DNA of 64,000 bases from G965205725 sp965205725 (GTDB lineage: Bacteria > Pseudomonadota > Gammaproteobacteria > Pseudomonadales > Halieaceae): contig OZ242189.1 of assembly GCA_965205725.1 (NCBI GenBank), positions 3,263,283-3,327,282 of the forward strand. The letters are read 5' to 3'. The notes under the pieces are model-generated. The model had not been told where the DNA came from. It did not search any database and was given only the letters and a program-made list of their open reading frames with translations. Both the position numbers and the translations under genes were made by a program. This document shows, piece by piece, positions 53,702 to 61,700 of the stretch. Every line of letters begins with the position of its first letter. Within the stretch, counting starts at the first letter, position 1.

Positions 53702-53753
53702 CTCCTTACCAGGTTTCGATATATTTTATACTGGGAGTTTCAGCACTTGGCAC
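53702..53753 (-). promoter_or_regulatory. Promoter and ribosome site of the giant gene, -35 inside the heptad array
   Basis: Reading the minus strand: a -10-like TATAAA (53725-53730), 16-17 bp upstream of it TGCCAA/GTGCCA, which already belongs to the 7-bp repeat array, and AAGGAG (53702-53707) before the ATG at 53691. The -10 is good; the -35 is weak and made of repeat sequence, as in promoters whose strength depends on repeat number. Confidence 0.5.
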
Positions 53754-53968
53754 TTGGCACTTGGCACTTGGCACTTGGCACTTGGCACTTGGCACTTGGC
53801 ACTTGGCACTTGGCACTTGGCACTTGGCACTTGGCACTTGGCACTTGGCACTTGTGGCACTTGGCACTTGGCACTTGGCACTTGGCACTTGGCACTTGGC
53901 ACTTGGCACTTGGCACTTGGCACTTGGCACTTGGCACTTGGCACTTGGCACTTGGCACTTGGCACTCG
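53743..53968. repeat. Heptanucleotide tandem repeat (GCACTTG), 31 units plus one degenerate
   Basis: Sixteen perfect units (53743-53854), a 2-bp TG interruption, fifteen perfect units (53857-53961) and a final GCACTCG. It starts about 50 bp upstream of the giant gene's ATG. The frames through it are translations of the repeat and not genes. Confidence 0.97.
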
Positions 53969-54054
53969 GCTCAGCGTAATATAGCCGTCTGGCTAGCTTT
54001 GCACAACACTCAAAGGGCTCGCTCGCCGGAAACTTTTCCACGGGATGCCTGGCA

Positions 54055-55600
54055 GAGGACTTGCGGGCTGCTTTGAAGCGCATAAAGAGTGCGCTATGGC
54101 GGTGTTGGCGCATTTGATGTGTCGGTGAGCATGTTTGAGCCGCAGGCGAGTTTGAGAACCGATCAAATGCGATAACAACGACAGCACTCAGCGCGAAAAG
54201 CAGCCCGTAAGTCCCATACATTCAGGGCTTGTAATAACGACAGCACTCAGCGCGAAGAGCAGCCCGGAAGTCCCATAACCATACACTCAGGGCTTGCGGT
54301 TTTGAGCGTCGGGTATGGTCGGGTGTGGTCGGGTGTGGCGGGTATGGTCGGCTGTGGCGGGTATGGTCGGGTATGGCGGGTATGGTCGGCTGTGGTCAGG
54401 TGGGTAAGCCTTGCGGTTTGGGCACGCTTCAGCGGATGTTTTTGACCGCTGCGGAACTCAACGATTTTTCCTAAAGGAAAAATTCGGATTCAAACAGTCC
54501 TCGCGGAAAGCCTCAAAAACACCCGCTTGCGCAGCCGTGCCCTGATTAAACCTTCAAGGTTTACCACCCGCCCACAGGCTGAACCTGCGCTCGTCTGTGG
54601 CTTCTACGGCTTCGCCTGATTAAACCTCAAGATTTACCCACCCGCCTACCGTTTTTCTGCGGCGACACTCATGGAGCAGAGGACTTGCAGGGTGCCTGGT
54701 AGAGGACTTGCGGGCTGCTTTGAAGCGCATAAAGAGTGCGCTATGGCGGTGTTGGCGCATTTGATGTGTCGGTGAGCATGTCTGAGCCGCAGGCGAGTTT
54801 GAGAACCGATCAAATGCGATAACAGCGACAGCACTCAGCGCGAAAAGCAGCCCGGAAGTCCTATAACCACGAACTCAGGGCTTGCGGTTTTGAGCCGCAG
54901 GCCAGTGTCCACGCGACATTGGTGAACCGATCAAATGCGATAACAGCGACAGCACTCAGCGCGAAGAGCAGCCCGGAAGTCCTATAACCATAAACTCAGG
55001 GCTTGCGGTTTTGAGCGTCGGGTATGGTCGGGTGTGGTCGGGTGTGGCGGGTATGGTCGGCTGTGGCGGGTATGGTCGGGTATGGCGGGTATGGTCGGCT
55101 GTGGTCGGCTGTGGTCGGGTGTGGCGGGTGTGGTCGGGTGGGTAAGCCTTGCGGTTTGGGCACGCTTCAGCGGATGTTTTTGACCGCTGCGGAACTCAAC
55201 GATTTTTCCTAAAGGAAAAATTCGGATTCAAACAGTCCTCGCGGAAAGCCTCAAAAACACCCGCTTGCGCAACCGTGCCCTGATTAAACCTTCAAGATTT
55301 ACCACCCGCCCACAGGCTGAACCTGCGCTCGGCTGTGGCTTCTACGGCTTCGCCTGATTAAACCTCAAGATTTACCCACCCGCCTACCGTTTTTCTGCGG
55401 CGACACTCATGGAGCAGAGGACTTGCAGGGTGCCTGGCAGAGGACTTGCGGGCTGCTTTGAAGCGCATAAAGAGTGCGCTATGGCGGTGTTGGCGCATTT
55501 GATGTGTCGGTGAGCATGTCTGAGCCGCAGGCGAGTTTGAGAACCGATCAAATGCGATAACAGCGACAGCACTCAGCGCGAAAGCAGCCCGGAAGTCCTA
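54055..55600. repeat. Palindromic repeat field 4 (two A, three B, G-rich runs), no genes
   Basis: B at 54055-54213, 54702-54861 and 55438-55598; A at 54399-54573 and 55137-55310. Runs of GGGTATGGTC/GGGTGTGGTC precede each A (54305-54400 and 55015-55135). The segment 54300-54860 is repeated at 55010-55600, a ~720-bp tandem duplication of the A+B module. No credible gene in 53969-55704. Confidence 0.9.
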
Positions 55601-55704
55601 TAACCATACACTCCGGGCTTTTCTGTAGCAGCGTATATGGATTAGTGGCGGCTAAGCCGGTAGAATTCGCCGCTTCTTCTGGCAGCTAAAATCAAGGTGT
55701 TTCG

Positions 55705-56967
55705 ATGTTCGACAACTCCCAAACCATTGCCGACTCCGACCCGGAAGTCTGGGCTGCGCTCAAGCAGGAAGACCGGCGCCAGGAAGAACACATAGAGCTG
55801 ATTGCCTCGGAAAACTACACCAGTCCACTGGTTATGGCGACCCAGGGCAGTTCAATGACTAACAAGTACGCCGAAGGCTATCCCGGCAAGCGTTATTATG
55901 GCGGTTGCGAGTTTGTCGATAAGGCGGAAGAACTGGCGCTTGCCAGGGTGAAAGAACTGTTTGGTGCGGATTACGCCAATGTGCAGCCTCACTCTGGCTC
56001 CCAGGCCAATTCCGCAGTGTATCAGGCTTTGTGCCAGGCGGGGGACACCGTGTTGGGTATGAGTCTGGCGGATGGCGGTCACCTGACGCACGGTGCCGCG
56101 CCCAATTTCTCCGGTAAACTGTATAACGCTGTGCAGTACGGCTTAAATGCGGCCACTGGCGAGGTGGACTATAACCAGGTAGAAGCGCTGGCCAAAGAAC
56201 ACCAACCGAAAATGATTGTGGCGGGATTTTCCGCCTACTCCCGCGTTATGGACTGGCAGCGGTTCCGCGATATCGCTGACTCTGTCGGCGCATATTTGCT
56301 GGTAGATATGGCCCACGTAGCGGGTTTGGTAGCGGCCGGTATCTACCCCAGCCCAGTGCCTGTTGCCGATGTGGTGACTTCAACAACCCACAAGACCCTG
56401 CGCGGTCCTCGCGGTGGCATCATTCTCGCAAAAGCCAACGAAGCACTGGCAAAGAAGCTCAACTCCGCGGTGTTTCCCGGTGGTCAGGGCGGCCCGTTGA
56501 TGCATGTGATTGCCGCCAAGGCGGTGTCTTTTAAAGAAGCGCTGAGTCCTGAATTTACAGCCTATCAGCAGCAAGTTGTGAGCAACGCAAAGGCGATGGC
56601 GCATACCTTCCTCAAGCGCGGCATCAATATTGTTAGTGGCGGTACTGACAACCACTTGATGCTGGTTAATCTGATTGGCAAGCAATACACGGGCAAAGAT
56701 GCTGATGCTGCACTGGGTACTGCCAATATTACGGTGAATAAAAACGCTGTGCCCAATGACCCCCGCTCCCCGTTTGTGACCTCTGGCCTGCGTGTGGGTA
56801 CACCGGCTATCACCACCCGCGGATTTAGAGAAGCCGAAACCATCGAGCTGACGGGTTGGATATGCGATGTGCTGGAATCTTTGGAGCATGGCAACCCGGA
56901 GCACACAATGAGGGCTGTGAAAGCCAGGGTGCTGGAGATTTGCGGCCGTTTCCCGGTTTACGGCTGA
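55705..56967 (+). CDS. glyA: Serine hydroxymethyltransferase
   Basis: 420 residues, standard. PLP enzyme interconverting serine/glycine with tetrahydrofolate. ELIASENYTSPLVM, NKYAEGYPGKRYYGGCEFVD, NVQPHSGSQANSAVYQAL, VDMAHVAGLVAAG and the PLP-lysine motif TSTTHKTLRGPRGG are all intact. Starts ATG 55705. It follows repeat field 4 and precedes a 60-bp repeat and nrdR. Confidence 0.98.
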   Translation: MFDNSQTIADSDPEVWAALKQEDRRQEEHIELIASENYTSPLVMATQGSSMTNKYAEGYPGKRYYGGCEFVDKAEELALARVKELFGADYANVQPHSGSQANSAVYQALCQAGDTVLGMSLADGGHLTHGAAPNFSGKLYNAVQYGLNAATGEVDYNQVEALAKEHQPKMIVAGFSAYSRVMDWQRFRDIADSVGAYLLVDMAHVAGLVAAGIYPSPVPVADVVTSTTHKTLRGPRGGIILAKANEALAKKLNSAVFPGGQGGPLMHVIAAKAVSFKEALSPEFTAYQQQVVSNAKAMAHTFLKRGINIVSGGTDNHLMLVNLIGKQYTGKDADAALGTANITVNKNAVPNDPRSPFVTSGLRVGTPAITTRGFREAETIELTGWICDVLESLEHGNPEHTMRAVKARVLEICGRFPVYG

Positions 56968-56980
56968 GCCAAACCGAGCG

Positions 56981-57186
56981 CTGGGCAGGAGCTTGTCGGG
57001 ATTAACACTCATCATATTCATGGCTTGCAGATTTCTACCTCTGGGCAGGAGTCTGTCGGGCTTAACACCAATCATATTTATGGCTTGCAGATTTCTACCT
57101 CTGGGCAGGAGCCTGTCGGGCTTAACACCAATCATATTCATGGCTTGCAGATTTCTACCTCTGGGCAGGAGCCTGTCGGGCTTAAC
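56981..57186. repeat. 60-bp tandem repeat between glyA and nrdR, 3.4 copies
   Basis: Period exactly 60 bp, starting CTGGGCAGGAGCYTGTCGGG and ending GCAGATTTCTACCT. Copies at 56981, 57041, 57101 and a partial one at 57161. 60 is divisible by three, so both strands stay open (a repeated MACRFLPLGRSLSGL in one frame), but no start context or family supports a gene. It fills most of the 324-bp gap. Confidence 0.92.
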
Positions 57187-57291
57187 GCCGGGCTGTGCTT
57201 CCCCTCGCTGCGAACGGTTGAGCAGGCCGGCTTCTGGCTCGATAAACGTGTTACCATTCAGGCACTTACATCAAGAGAATAACCTGCTCCC

Positions 57292-57783
57292 ATGCACTGT
57301 CCATTTTGCCAAGCCGACGATACCAAGGTGATTGACTCTCGACTGGTTGCCGAAGGCGACCAGGTGCGCCGCCGCCGCGAGTGTCTGAGTTGTGCGGAGC
57401 GTTTTACCACCTACGAAGTTGCCGAGCTGTTGATGCCCAAACTCATCAAAACAGATGGGGTGCGCGAGCCGTTTGATGAGTCCAAAATGCGCGCAGGTAT
57501 GCAGCGGGCGCTGGAAAAGCGGCCGGTCTCTGAAGACCAGATTGAAGCCGCCATCACCCAGATTAAGCACTCCCTGCAAGCGACGGGAGAGCGCGAGGTA
57601 AAGTCGCGGGTGGTGGGTGAACTGGTCGTGGAGGCGTTGAAGTCACTGGACGATGTAGCCTATGTGCGCTTTGCTTCTGTGTATCGCAGTTTTCAGGACC
57701 TCAGTGAATTTCAGCAAGAGATTGAGCGTTTGCAGTCTAACCCTGAGTCTACTGACCAGACTCCTGAAACCCCGACCCGTTAA
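57292..57783 (+). CDS. nrdR: Transcriptional repressor NrdR
   Basis: 163 residues. N-terminal zinc ribbon (CPFCQADDTKVIDSR...CLSCAERFTTYE) and ATP-cone domain (VREPFDESKMRAGMQRALEKRPV). It senses ATP/dATP and represses ribonucleotide reductase genes. Heads the nrdR-ribD-ribE cluster common in gammaproteobacteria, with 6 bp to ribD. Confidence 0.97.
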   Translation: MHCPFCQADDTKVIDSRLVAEGDQVRRRRECLSCAERFTTYEVAELLMPKLIKTDGVREPFDESKMRAGMQRALEKRPVSEDQIEAAITQIKHSLQATGEREVKSRVVGELVVEALKSLDDVAYVRFASVYRSFQDLSEFQQEIERLQSNPESTDQTPETPTR

Positions 57784-57789
57784 TGTGCT

Positions 57790-58869
57790 ATGAGTTCTCT
57801 TGTTGACCTGCAAATGATGGCCCGCGCGTTGCAACTGGCGCGGCGGGGTATCTATTCTGCCCGGCCCAATCCAAGCGTTGGCTGTGTACTGGTGCGCGAT
57901 GGCGCGGTGGTCGGCGAGGGATTCACCCAGCCATTTGGCGGTAATCATGCGGAGATAGAAGCCTTGAACAGTGGCGGCGATACTCGCGGCGCGACCGCCT
58001 TTGTGACCCTGGAACCCTGTAGCCATCAGGGCCAGACCGGCCCCTGTGCCGACGCCCTGATTGACGCAGGCATAACCGGCTGTTTTGTGGCAATGCGTGA
58101 CCCAAACCCCGAGGTTGCCGGTGCAGGCATCGCCAGGTTACAGCGGGCCGGGGTGGATGTGGTTGAGGGCTTACTGGCAACTGAAGCCGGCGCCATCAAT
58201 GCTGGCTTTTTTCAGCGTATGCGCACCGGCAAGCCAAGGGTGCGGTTAAAGCTCGCGGCAAGCCTGGATGGTCGCACGGCAATGGCCAGTGGTGAAAGTC
58301 AGTGGATTACGGGTCTGGCGGCGCGAGCCGATGTCCAAAAATGGCGGGCGCGTTCCGATGCGATCATTACCGGAGTAGATACCGTGATACAGGACAACCC
58401 GGCGCTGACCGTGCGGGAAGAGTCACTCGGTATTCAGCGCCAGCCACTGAGAGTGATAGTCGATTCCAACCTGCGAGCCCCGCCAGATGCGACAATATTT
58501 GCCCAGGATGGGCCCGTACTATTGGCTCACGCCAATCGTGAACCAGAGATGTGCTATCCAGCGGAGCAGGTTAGCCTGCCGGGTGCAGACCAGCGGGTGG
58601 ACCTGGCGGCATTAGTGCAGCTTTTAGCGGAACGGCAATGCAATGACATTCTGCTAGAATGCGGCTCCCGGCTGGCAGGAGCCTTTGTGCAAAGTGGTTT
58701 GGTGGGCGAAATCATCCTCTATCAGGCACCTGTTTTACTGGGTTCGCAGGCGCGTCCACTGCTGGATTTGCCAATTCACGAGATGGCGGACAAGCGGCTA
58801 TTAAAAGTGGTGGACTCTCGCCAATTTGGTGACGATCAGCGTCTGATTATAGAAATTACAGAGGGCTAG
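57790..58869 (+). CDS. ribD: Bifunctional pyrimidine deaminase/reductase RibD
   Basis: 359 residues. Deaminase domain with zinc motif GGNHAEIEAL and EPCSHQGQTGPCADAL, then the reductase domain (KLAASLDGRTAMASGESQWITG, DAIITGVDTVIQDNP, ILLECGSRLAGAF). Performs steps 2 and 3 of riboflavin synthesis. ATG at 57790; 10 bp before ribE. Confidence 0.97.
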   Translation: MSSLVDLQMMARALQLARRGIYSARPNPSVGCVLVRDGAVVGEGFTQPFGGNHAEIEALNSGGDTRGATAFVTLEPCSHQGQTGPCADALIDAGITGCFVAMRDPNPEVAGAGIARLQRAGVDVVEGLLATEAGAINAGFFQRMRTGKPRVRLKLAASLDGRTAMASGESQWITGLAARADVQKWRARSDAIITGVDTVIQDNPALTVREESLGIQRQPLRVIVDSNLRAPPDATIFAQDGPVLLAHANREPEMCYPAEQVSLPGADQRVDLAALVQLLAERQCNDILLECGSRLAGAFVQSGLVGEIILYQAPVLLGSQARPLLDLPIHEMADKRLLKVVDSRQFGDDQRLIIEITEG

Positions 58870-58879
58870 GGGTTAGCGG

Positions 58880-59542
58880 GTGTTTACTGGAATTATTCAG
58901 GCTGTTGGCGAAATCGCGGCAATGCAGCCCCGCGGTGGCGATATGCGGCTGCGTATTCGCACAGGTAAGCTGGACCTGGCCGATGTGCAAGTGGGCGATT
59001 CAATGTGTACCAGCGGCGTCTGCCTGACTGTAACGGAGTTGCCGGGTGACGGCTACTGGTGCGATGTGAGTAATGAAACTCTGGCGCTTTCAACCCTGGG
59101 AAGGCTAACGACTGGCTCGCCGGTTAATCTGGAAAAATCCCTGACCCCGCAATCGCGGCTGGGGGGGCATATTGTATCGGGCCATGTGGATGGCGTGGGA
59201 GAGGTGGTCAGTTTTGCGGCAGATGGCCGTTCCATGCGCTGGGTCATGCGGGCGCCAGTTGAGCTGGCCAAATATGTCGCCGCCAAGGGCTCTGTGTGTG
59301 TGGATGGCACCAGCCTGACGGTCAATGCGGTGAATGGCCGGGAGTTTGACTTGAACCTTATTCCCCAATCCATGGCCGAGACTATTTTTGCCAGCTACCG
59401 GGTTGGCAGCCCATTCAATATGGAAGTCGATGTGATTGCTCGCTATCTTGAGCGCTTGTTGCAAGGCAGGGATGCAGCTAACCCGGACGCGCCTGGCCCG
59501 GCGGAAGGTCTGCTGGCGGAACGCGGATTTAAGGGTCTCTAA
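58880..59542 (+). CDS. ribE: Riboflavin synthase, alpha subunit
   Basis: 220 residues with two lumazine-binding beta-barrels: MFTGIIQAVGEIAAM, CTSGVCLTVTEL and then GGHIVSGHVDGVGEV, VCVDGTSLTVNAV. Dismutates dimethylribityl-lumazine to riboflavin. GTG start at 58880 is required by the conserved MFTGI N-terminus. A MITE is inserted 4 bp after its stop. Confidence 0.97.
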   Translation: MFTGIIQAVGEIAAMQPRGGDMRLRIRTGKLDLADVQVGDSMCTSGVCLTVTELPGDGYWCDVSNETLALSTLGRLTTGSPVNLEKSLTPQSRLGGHIVSGHVDGVGEVVSFAADGRSMRWVMRAPVELAKYVAAKGSVCVDGTSLTVNAVNGREFDLNLIPQSMAETIFASYRVGSPFNMEVDVIARYLERLLQGRDAANPDAPGPAEGLLAERGFKGL

Positions 59543-59546
59543 ATAT

Positions 59547-59709
59547 GAGACCTTTGCACGGAAGATGATGTCGCTTTCAGGCCAGGCAAAAACGCACGGA
59601 ATGAGGGAGTTTATGGGTATAAATGACCGATTGAGTACGATTTTACCAACAGTAGGCGCTTTTAGGCGACGCAGCATGCCGGTGAAATGGCTTTCGTGCA
59701 AAGGTCTCA
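59547..59709. mobile_element. MITE copy 4 (full length, 163 bp)
   Basis: Full-length element in the same orientation as copies 1 and 3, with intact inverted ends. Flanks (AATAT left, AAATG right) do not form a perfect 5-bp duplication, so this copy may be older or rearranged. It separates ribE from ribBA inside the riboflavin operon and leaves 18 bp before the ribBA start. Confidence 0.9.
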
Positions 59710-59727
59710 AATGGATAGCAACGCATA

Positions 59728-60840
59728 ATGAAGCTAAATACCGTCGCAGAAATCATCGCTGACGTGCGCCAGGGTCGCAGGGTTGTGTTGCTGGATGACC
59801 ATGAAGACAATAACCACAACGAAGGCGTGGTGATGATGGCTGCGGAGCATGTTGGGGCCGATGATGTCAACTTCATGGCGCGGCAGGCAAAGGGCCTGGT
59901 GTGCCTTGCTCTGACTGCCCAGCGCTGTCAGTTGCTGGGTTTGCCGCCTATGGCAGACGACCCCTCGGGCGAAAAATCTAACTTCACCGTTTCCATTGAA
60001 GCCCGCGAGGGCATTACTACCGGTATTTCAGCGGCCGACCGCGCCCGCACCATTCAGGTGGCGGTTAGCCCGACCACGGTCGCTGAAGATATTGTGCAGC
60101 CAGGCCATATTTTTCCGCTGACTTCGGTTCCCGGCGGCGTGCTGACCAGGGCTGGCCACACAGAGGCGGCATCTGATTATGCCAGGCTTGCCGGTTTACA
60201 GGCAGCGGCGATGATAGCGGATATCCTCACCCCGGCGGGCACTCTGGCCAATGCTGCGGAACTGGTCAGTTTTGCAGACCAGCACCATTTAAAAATAGGC
60301 TCCGTTGCGGATTTGATTCACTTTCGGGTGATGAGCGAGCGCACCATTCGCAAGGTACGCGAAGGTGTGATTCAAACCCGGTTTGGTGAATTTCAAGTGT
60401 CAGCCTACCGTGACCAGAATACAGATGAGGTTCATTTGGCACTGCATCGTGGGGCTATTCAGGCACAGGAACCGACCCTGGTGCGGGTGCATGTGCAATC
60501 GGCAGTCAGGGATATGCTGTTGGCAGAGGCGCCGGATCGCCCAAGCTGGAGCGTAAGTAAATGTTTACAAACTGTTGCCGGGGCAGGCTCCGGCGTTGTG
60601 GTGTTGCTGGCTTACCGGGAAACTGCCGATCAATTACTGCACAGTGTTGATATCGCGCTGGGCAGTACCGACGTGCAGCCGGTGGGTGGTGAAAATGCCG
60701 ACACCTATATGACGGTGGGGCTGGGTTCACAGATATTGCGCGACCTGGGGGTGGGTAAGATTCGCTTGATGGGCGCGCCAATAAAGTACAATGCGATCTC
60801 TGGATTTGATCTGGAAGTCACGGAATACGTTTCTCCGTAA
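59728..60840 (+). CDS. ribBA: 3,4-dihydroxy-2-butanone 4-phosphate synthase with degenerate GTP cyclohydrolase II-like domain
   Basis: 370 residues. The N-terminal RibB domain (1-200) is intact: VVLLDDHEDNNHNEGVVMMAAE, SIEAREGITTGISAADRA, GHIFPLTSVPGGVLTRAGHTEA. The C-terminal GCHII-like half lacks the zinc cysteines and the RQEGRGIG motif, so it probably has only the first activity; a complete RibA is at 62893. Such hybrids are common in Pseudomonas-type genomes. ribH starts 11 bp on. Confidence 0.93.
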   Translation: MKLNTVAEIIADVRQGRRVVLLDDHEDNNHNEGVVMMAAEHVGADDVNFMARQAKGLVCLALTAQRCQLLGLPPMADDPSGEKSNFTVSIEAREGITTGISAADRARTIQVAVSPTTVAEDIVQPGHIFPLTSVPGGVLTRAGHTEAASDYARLAGLQAAAMIADILTPAGTLANAAELVSFADQHHLKIGSVADLIHFRVMSERTIRKVREGVIQTRFGEFQVSAYRDQNTDEVHLALHRGAIQAQEPTLVRVHVQSAVRDMLLAEAPDRPSWSVSKCLQTVAGAGSGVVVLLAYRETADQLLHSVDIALGSTDVQPVGGENADTYMTVGLGSQILRDLGVGKIRLMGAPIKYNAISGFDLEVTEYVSP

Positions 60841-60851
60841 GGAATATAGCC

Positions 60852-61331
60852 ATGAGTATTAAAACCATTGCAGGACACTGCACAGCCCCCTCGGGAAAAT
60901 TCGCCCTGATCGTAGGCCGCTGGAACAGCTTTATCGTTGAGCATTTGAAGGAGGGCGCCATTGATACCCTGCGCCGCCACGGGGTCAGTGATGACAATAT
61001 CACCGTCATATACGCGCCGGGTGCCTTTGAAATTCCACTGGTGTGTAAAAAGGCGGCGGGTTCCGGTCAGTACGCTGCATTGATTGCCCTGGGTGCGGTT
61101 ATACGCGGAGGTACCCCGCATTTTGAATATGTGGCTGGCGAATGCGTGAAGGGTTTGTCGCAGGTGATCAATGACTATGGTTTGCCGGTCGCGTTTGGCG
61201 TGTTAACGGTGGATACAATAGAGCAGGCCATTGAGCGCTCTGGTACCAAGGCAGGCAATAAGGGTGAGGACTCGCCACTACGCGATGCAGGCCCTGTATC
61301 AATGGTATATGGCCGAGTCGACTCTGGCTGA
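60852..61331 (+). CDS. ribH: 6,7-dimethyl-8-ribityllumazine synthase with replaced C-terminus
   Basis: 159 residues. NSFIVEHLKEGAIDTL, APGAFEIPLVCKKAA, ALGAVIRGGTPHFEYV, GLPVAFGVLTVDTIEQAIERSGTKAGNKG are canonical. After NKGED the usual last helix (A..AIEM..L) is missing; instead ~20 residues (SPLRDAGPVSMVYGRVDSG) come from reading into nusB in another frame. The stop is 68 bp inside nusB. Total length is normal by chance. Assembly of the pentamer/icosahedron might be affected; activity residues are upstream and intact. Confidence 0.93.
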   Translation: MSIKTIAGHCTAPSGKFALIVGRWNSFIVEHLKEGAIDTLRRHGVSDDNITVIYAPGAFEIPLVCKKAAGSGQYAALIALGAVIRGGTPHFEYVAGECVKGLSQVINDYGLPVAFGVLTVDTIEQAIERSGTKAGNKGEDSPLRDAGPVSMVYGRVDSG

Positions 61332-61686
61332 TATTGAGGCCGAATTTCGCGACGAATACGATTTTAAAAAAGTCGACGGCGAGTATTTTCATGCCCTGTT
61401 GCATGAAGTGCCTGCCAGGCTTGATGATATTGAAGCCGCCTATTCATCCTGTCTGGTTGCAAGAGGCATTGAAGAGCTGGGCCCGGTGGAGCGCGCACTG
61501 CTTCGCCTGAGTACCTACGAGTTGATGGAGCGTCTTGATGTTCCCTACAAAGTGGTCATCAATGAAGCAGTGACTCTGGCGAAAAAATTTGGTGCCCAGG
61601 ACAGCCATAAATTTATCAATGGTGTTCTCGATCAGGTGGCGCGCCAGTTGCGCCAGGTGGAAGTCAACGCCGCCAGCGCCGCCTAG
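61264..61686 (+). CDS. nusB: Transcription antitermination factor NusB
   Basis: About 140 residues from GTG 61264 (RTRHYAMQALYQW, then KVDGEYFHALLHEV, ELGPVERALLRLSTYEL, YKVVINEAVTLAKKFG, KFINGVLDQVAR). Binds boxA RNA with S10 in rRNA antitermination. The N-terminus is shorter than in relatives, beginning directly at the first conserved helix. Other possible starts are TTG 61231 and ATG 61285. Overlaps ribH by 68 bp. Confidence 0.93.
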   Translation: MRTRHYAMQALYQWYMAESTLADIEAEFRDEYDFKKVDGEYFHALLHEVPARLDDIEAAYSSCLVARGIEELGPVERALLRLSTYELMERLDVPYKVVINEAVTLAKKFGAQDSHKFINGVLDQVARQLRQVEVNAASAA

Positions 61687-61700
61687 TGTCGCTGCGTCCC

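Noticed and set aside
53743..53968. CRISPR array or coding repeat in the heptad tract
   Set aside because: Units are 7 bp without spacers. Frames through it only repeat the same residues (for example LALGTWH) and are not genes.
56380..57141. 253-codon minus-strand frame through the 60-bp repeat and the glyA end
   Set aside because: It is antisense to conserved glyA and its N-terminus is only the repeat unit translated.
56981..57186. CRISPR array in the 60-bp repeat
   Set aside because: There are no unique spacers; the full 60-bp unit is repeated, and no cas gene is present.
55600..57292. FMN or glycine riboswitch upstream of nrdR-rib or glyA
   Set aside because: I could not recognise the conserved RFN or glycine-aptamer elements in either leader.
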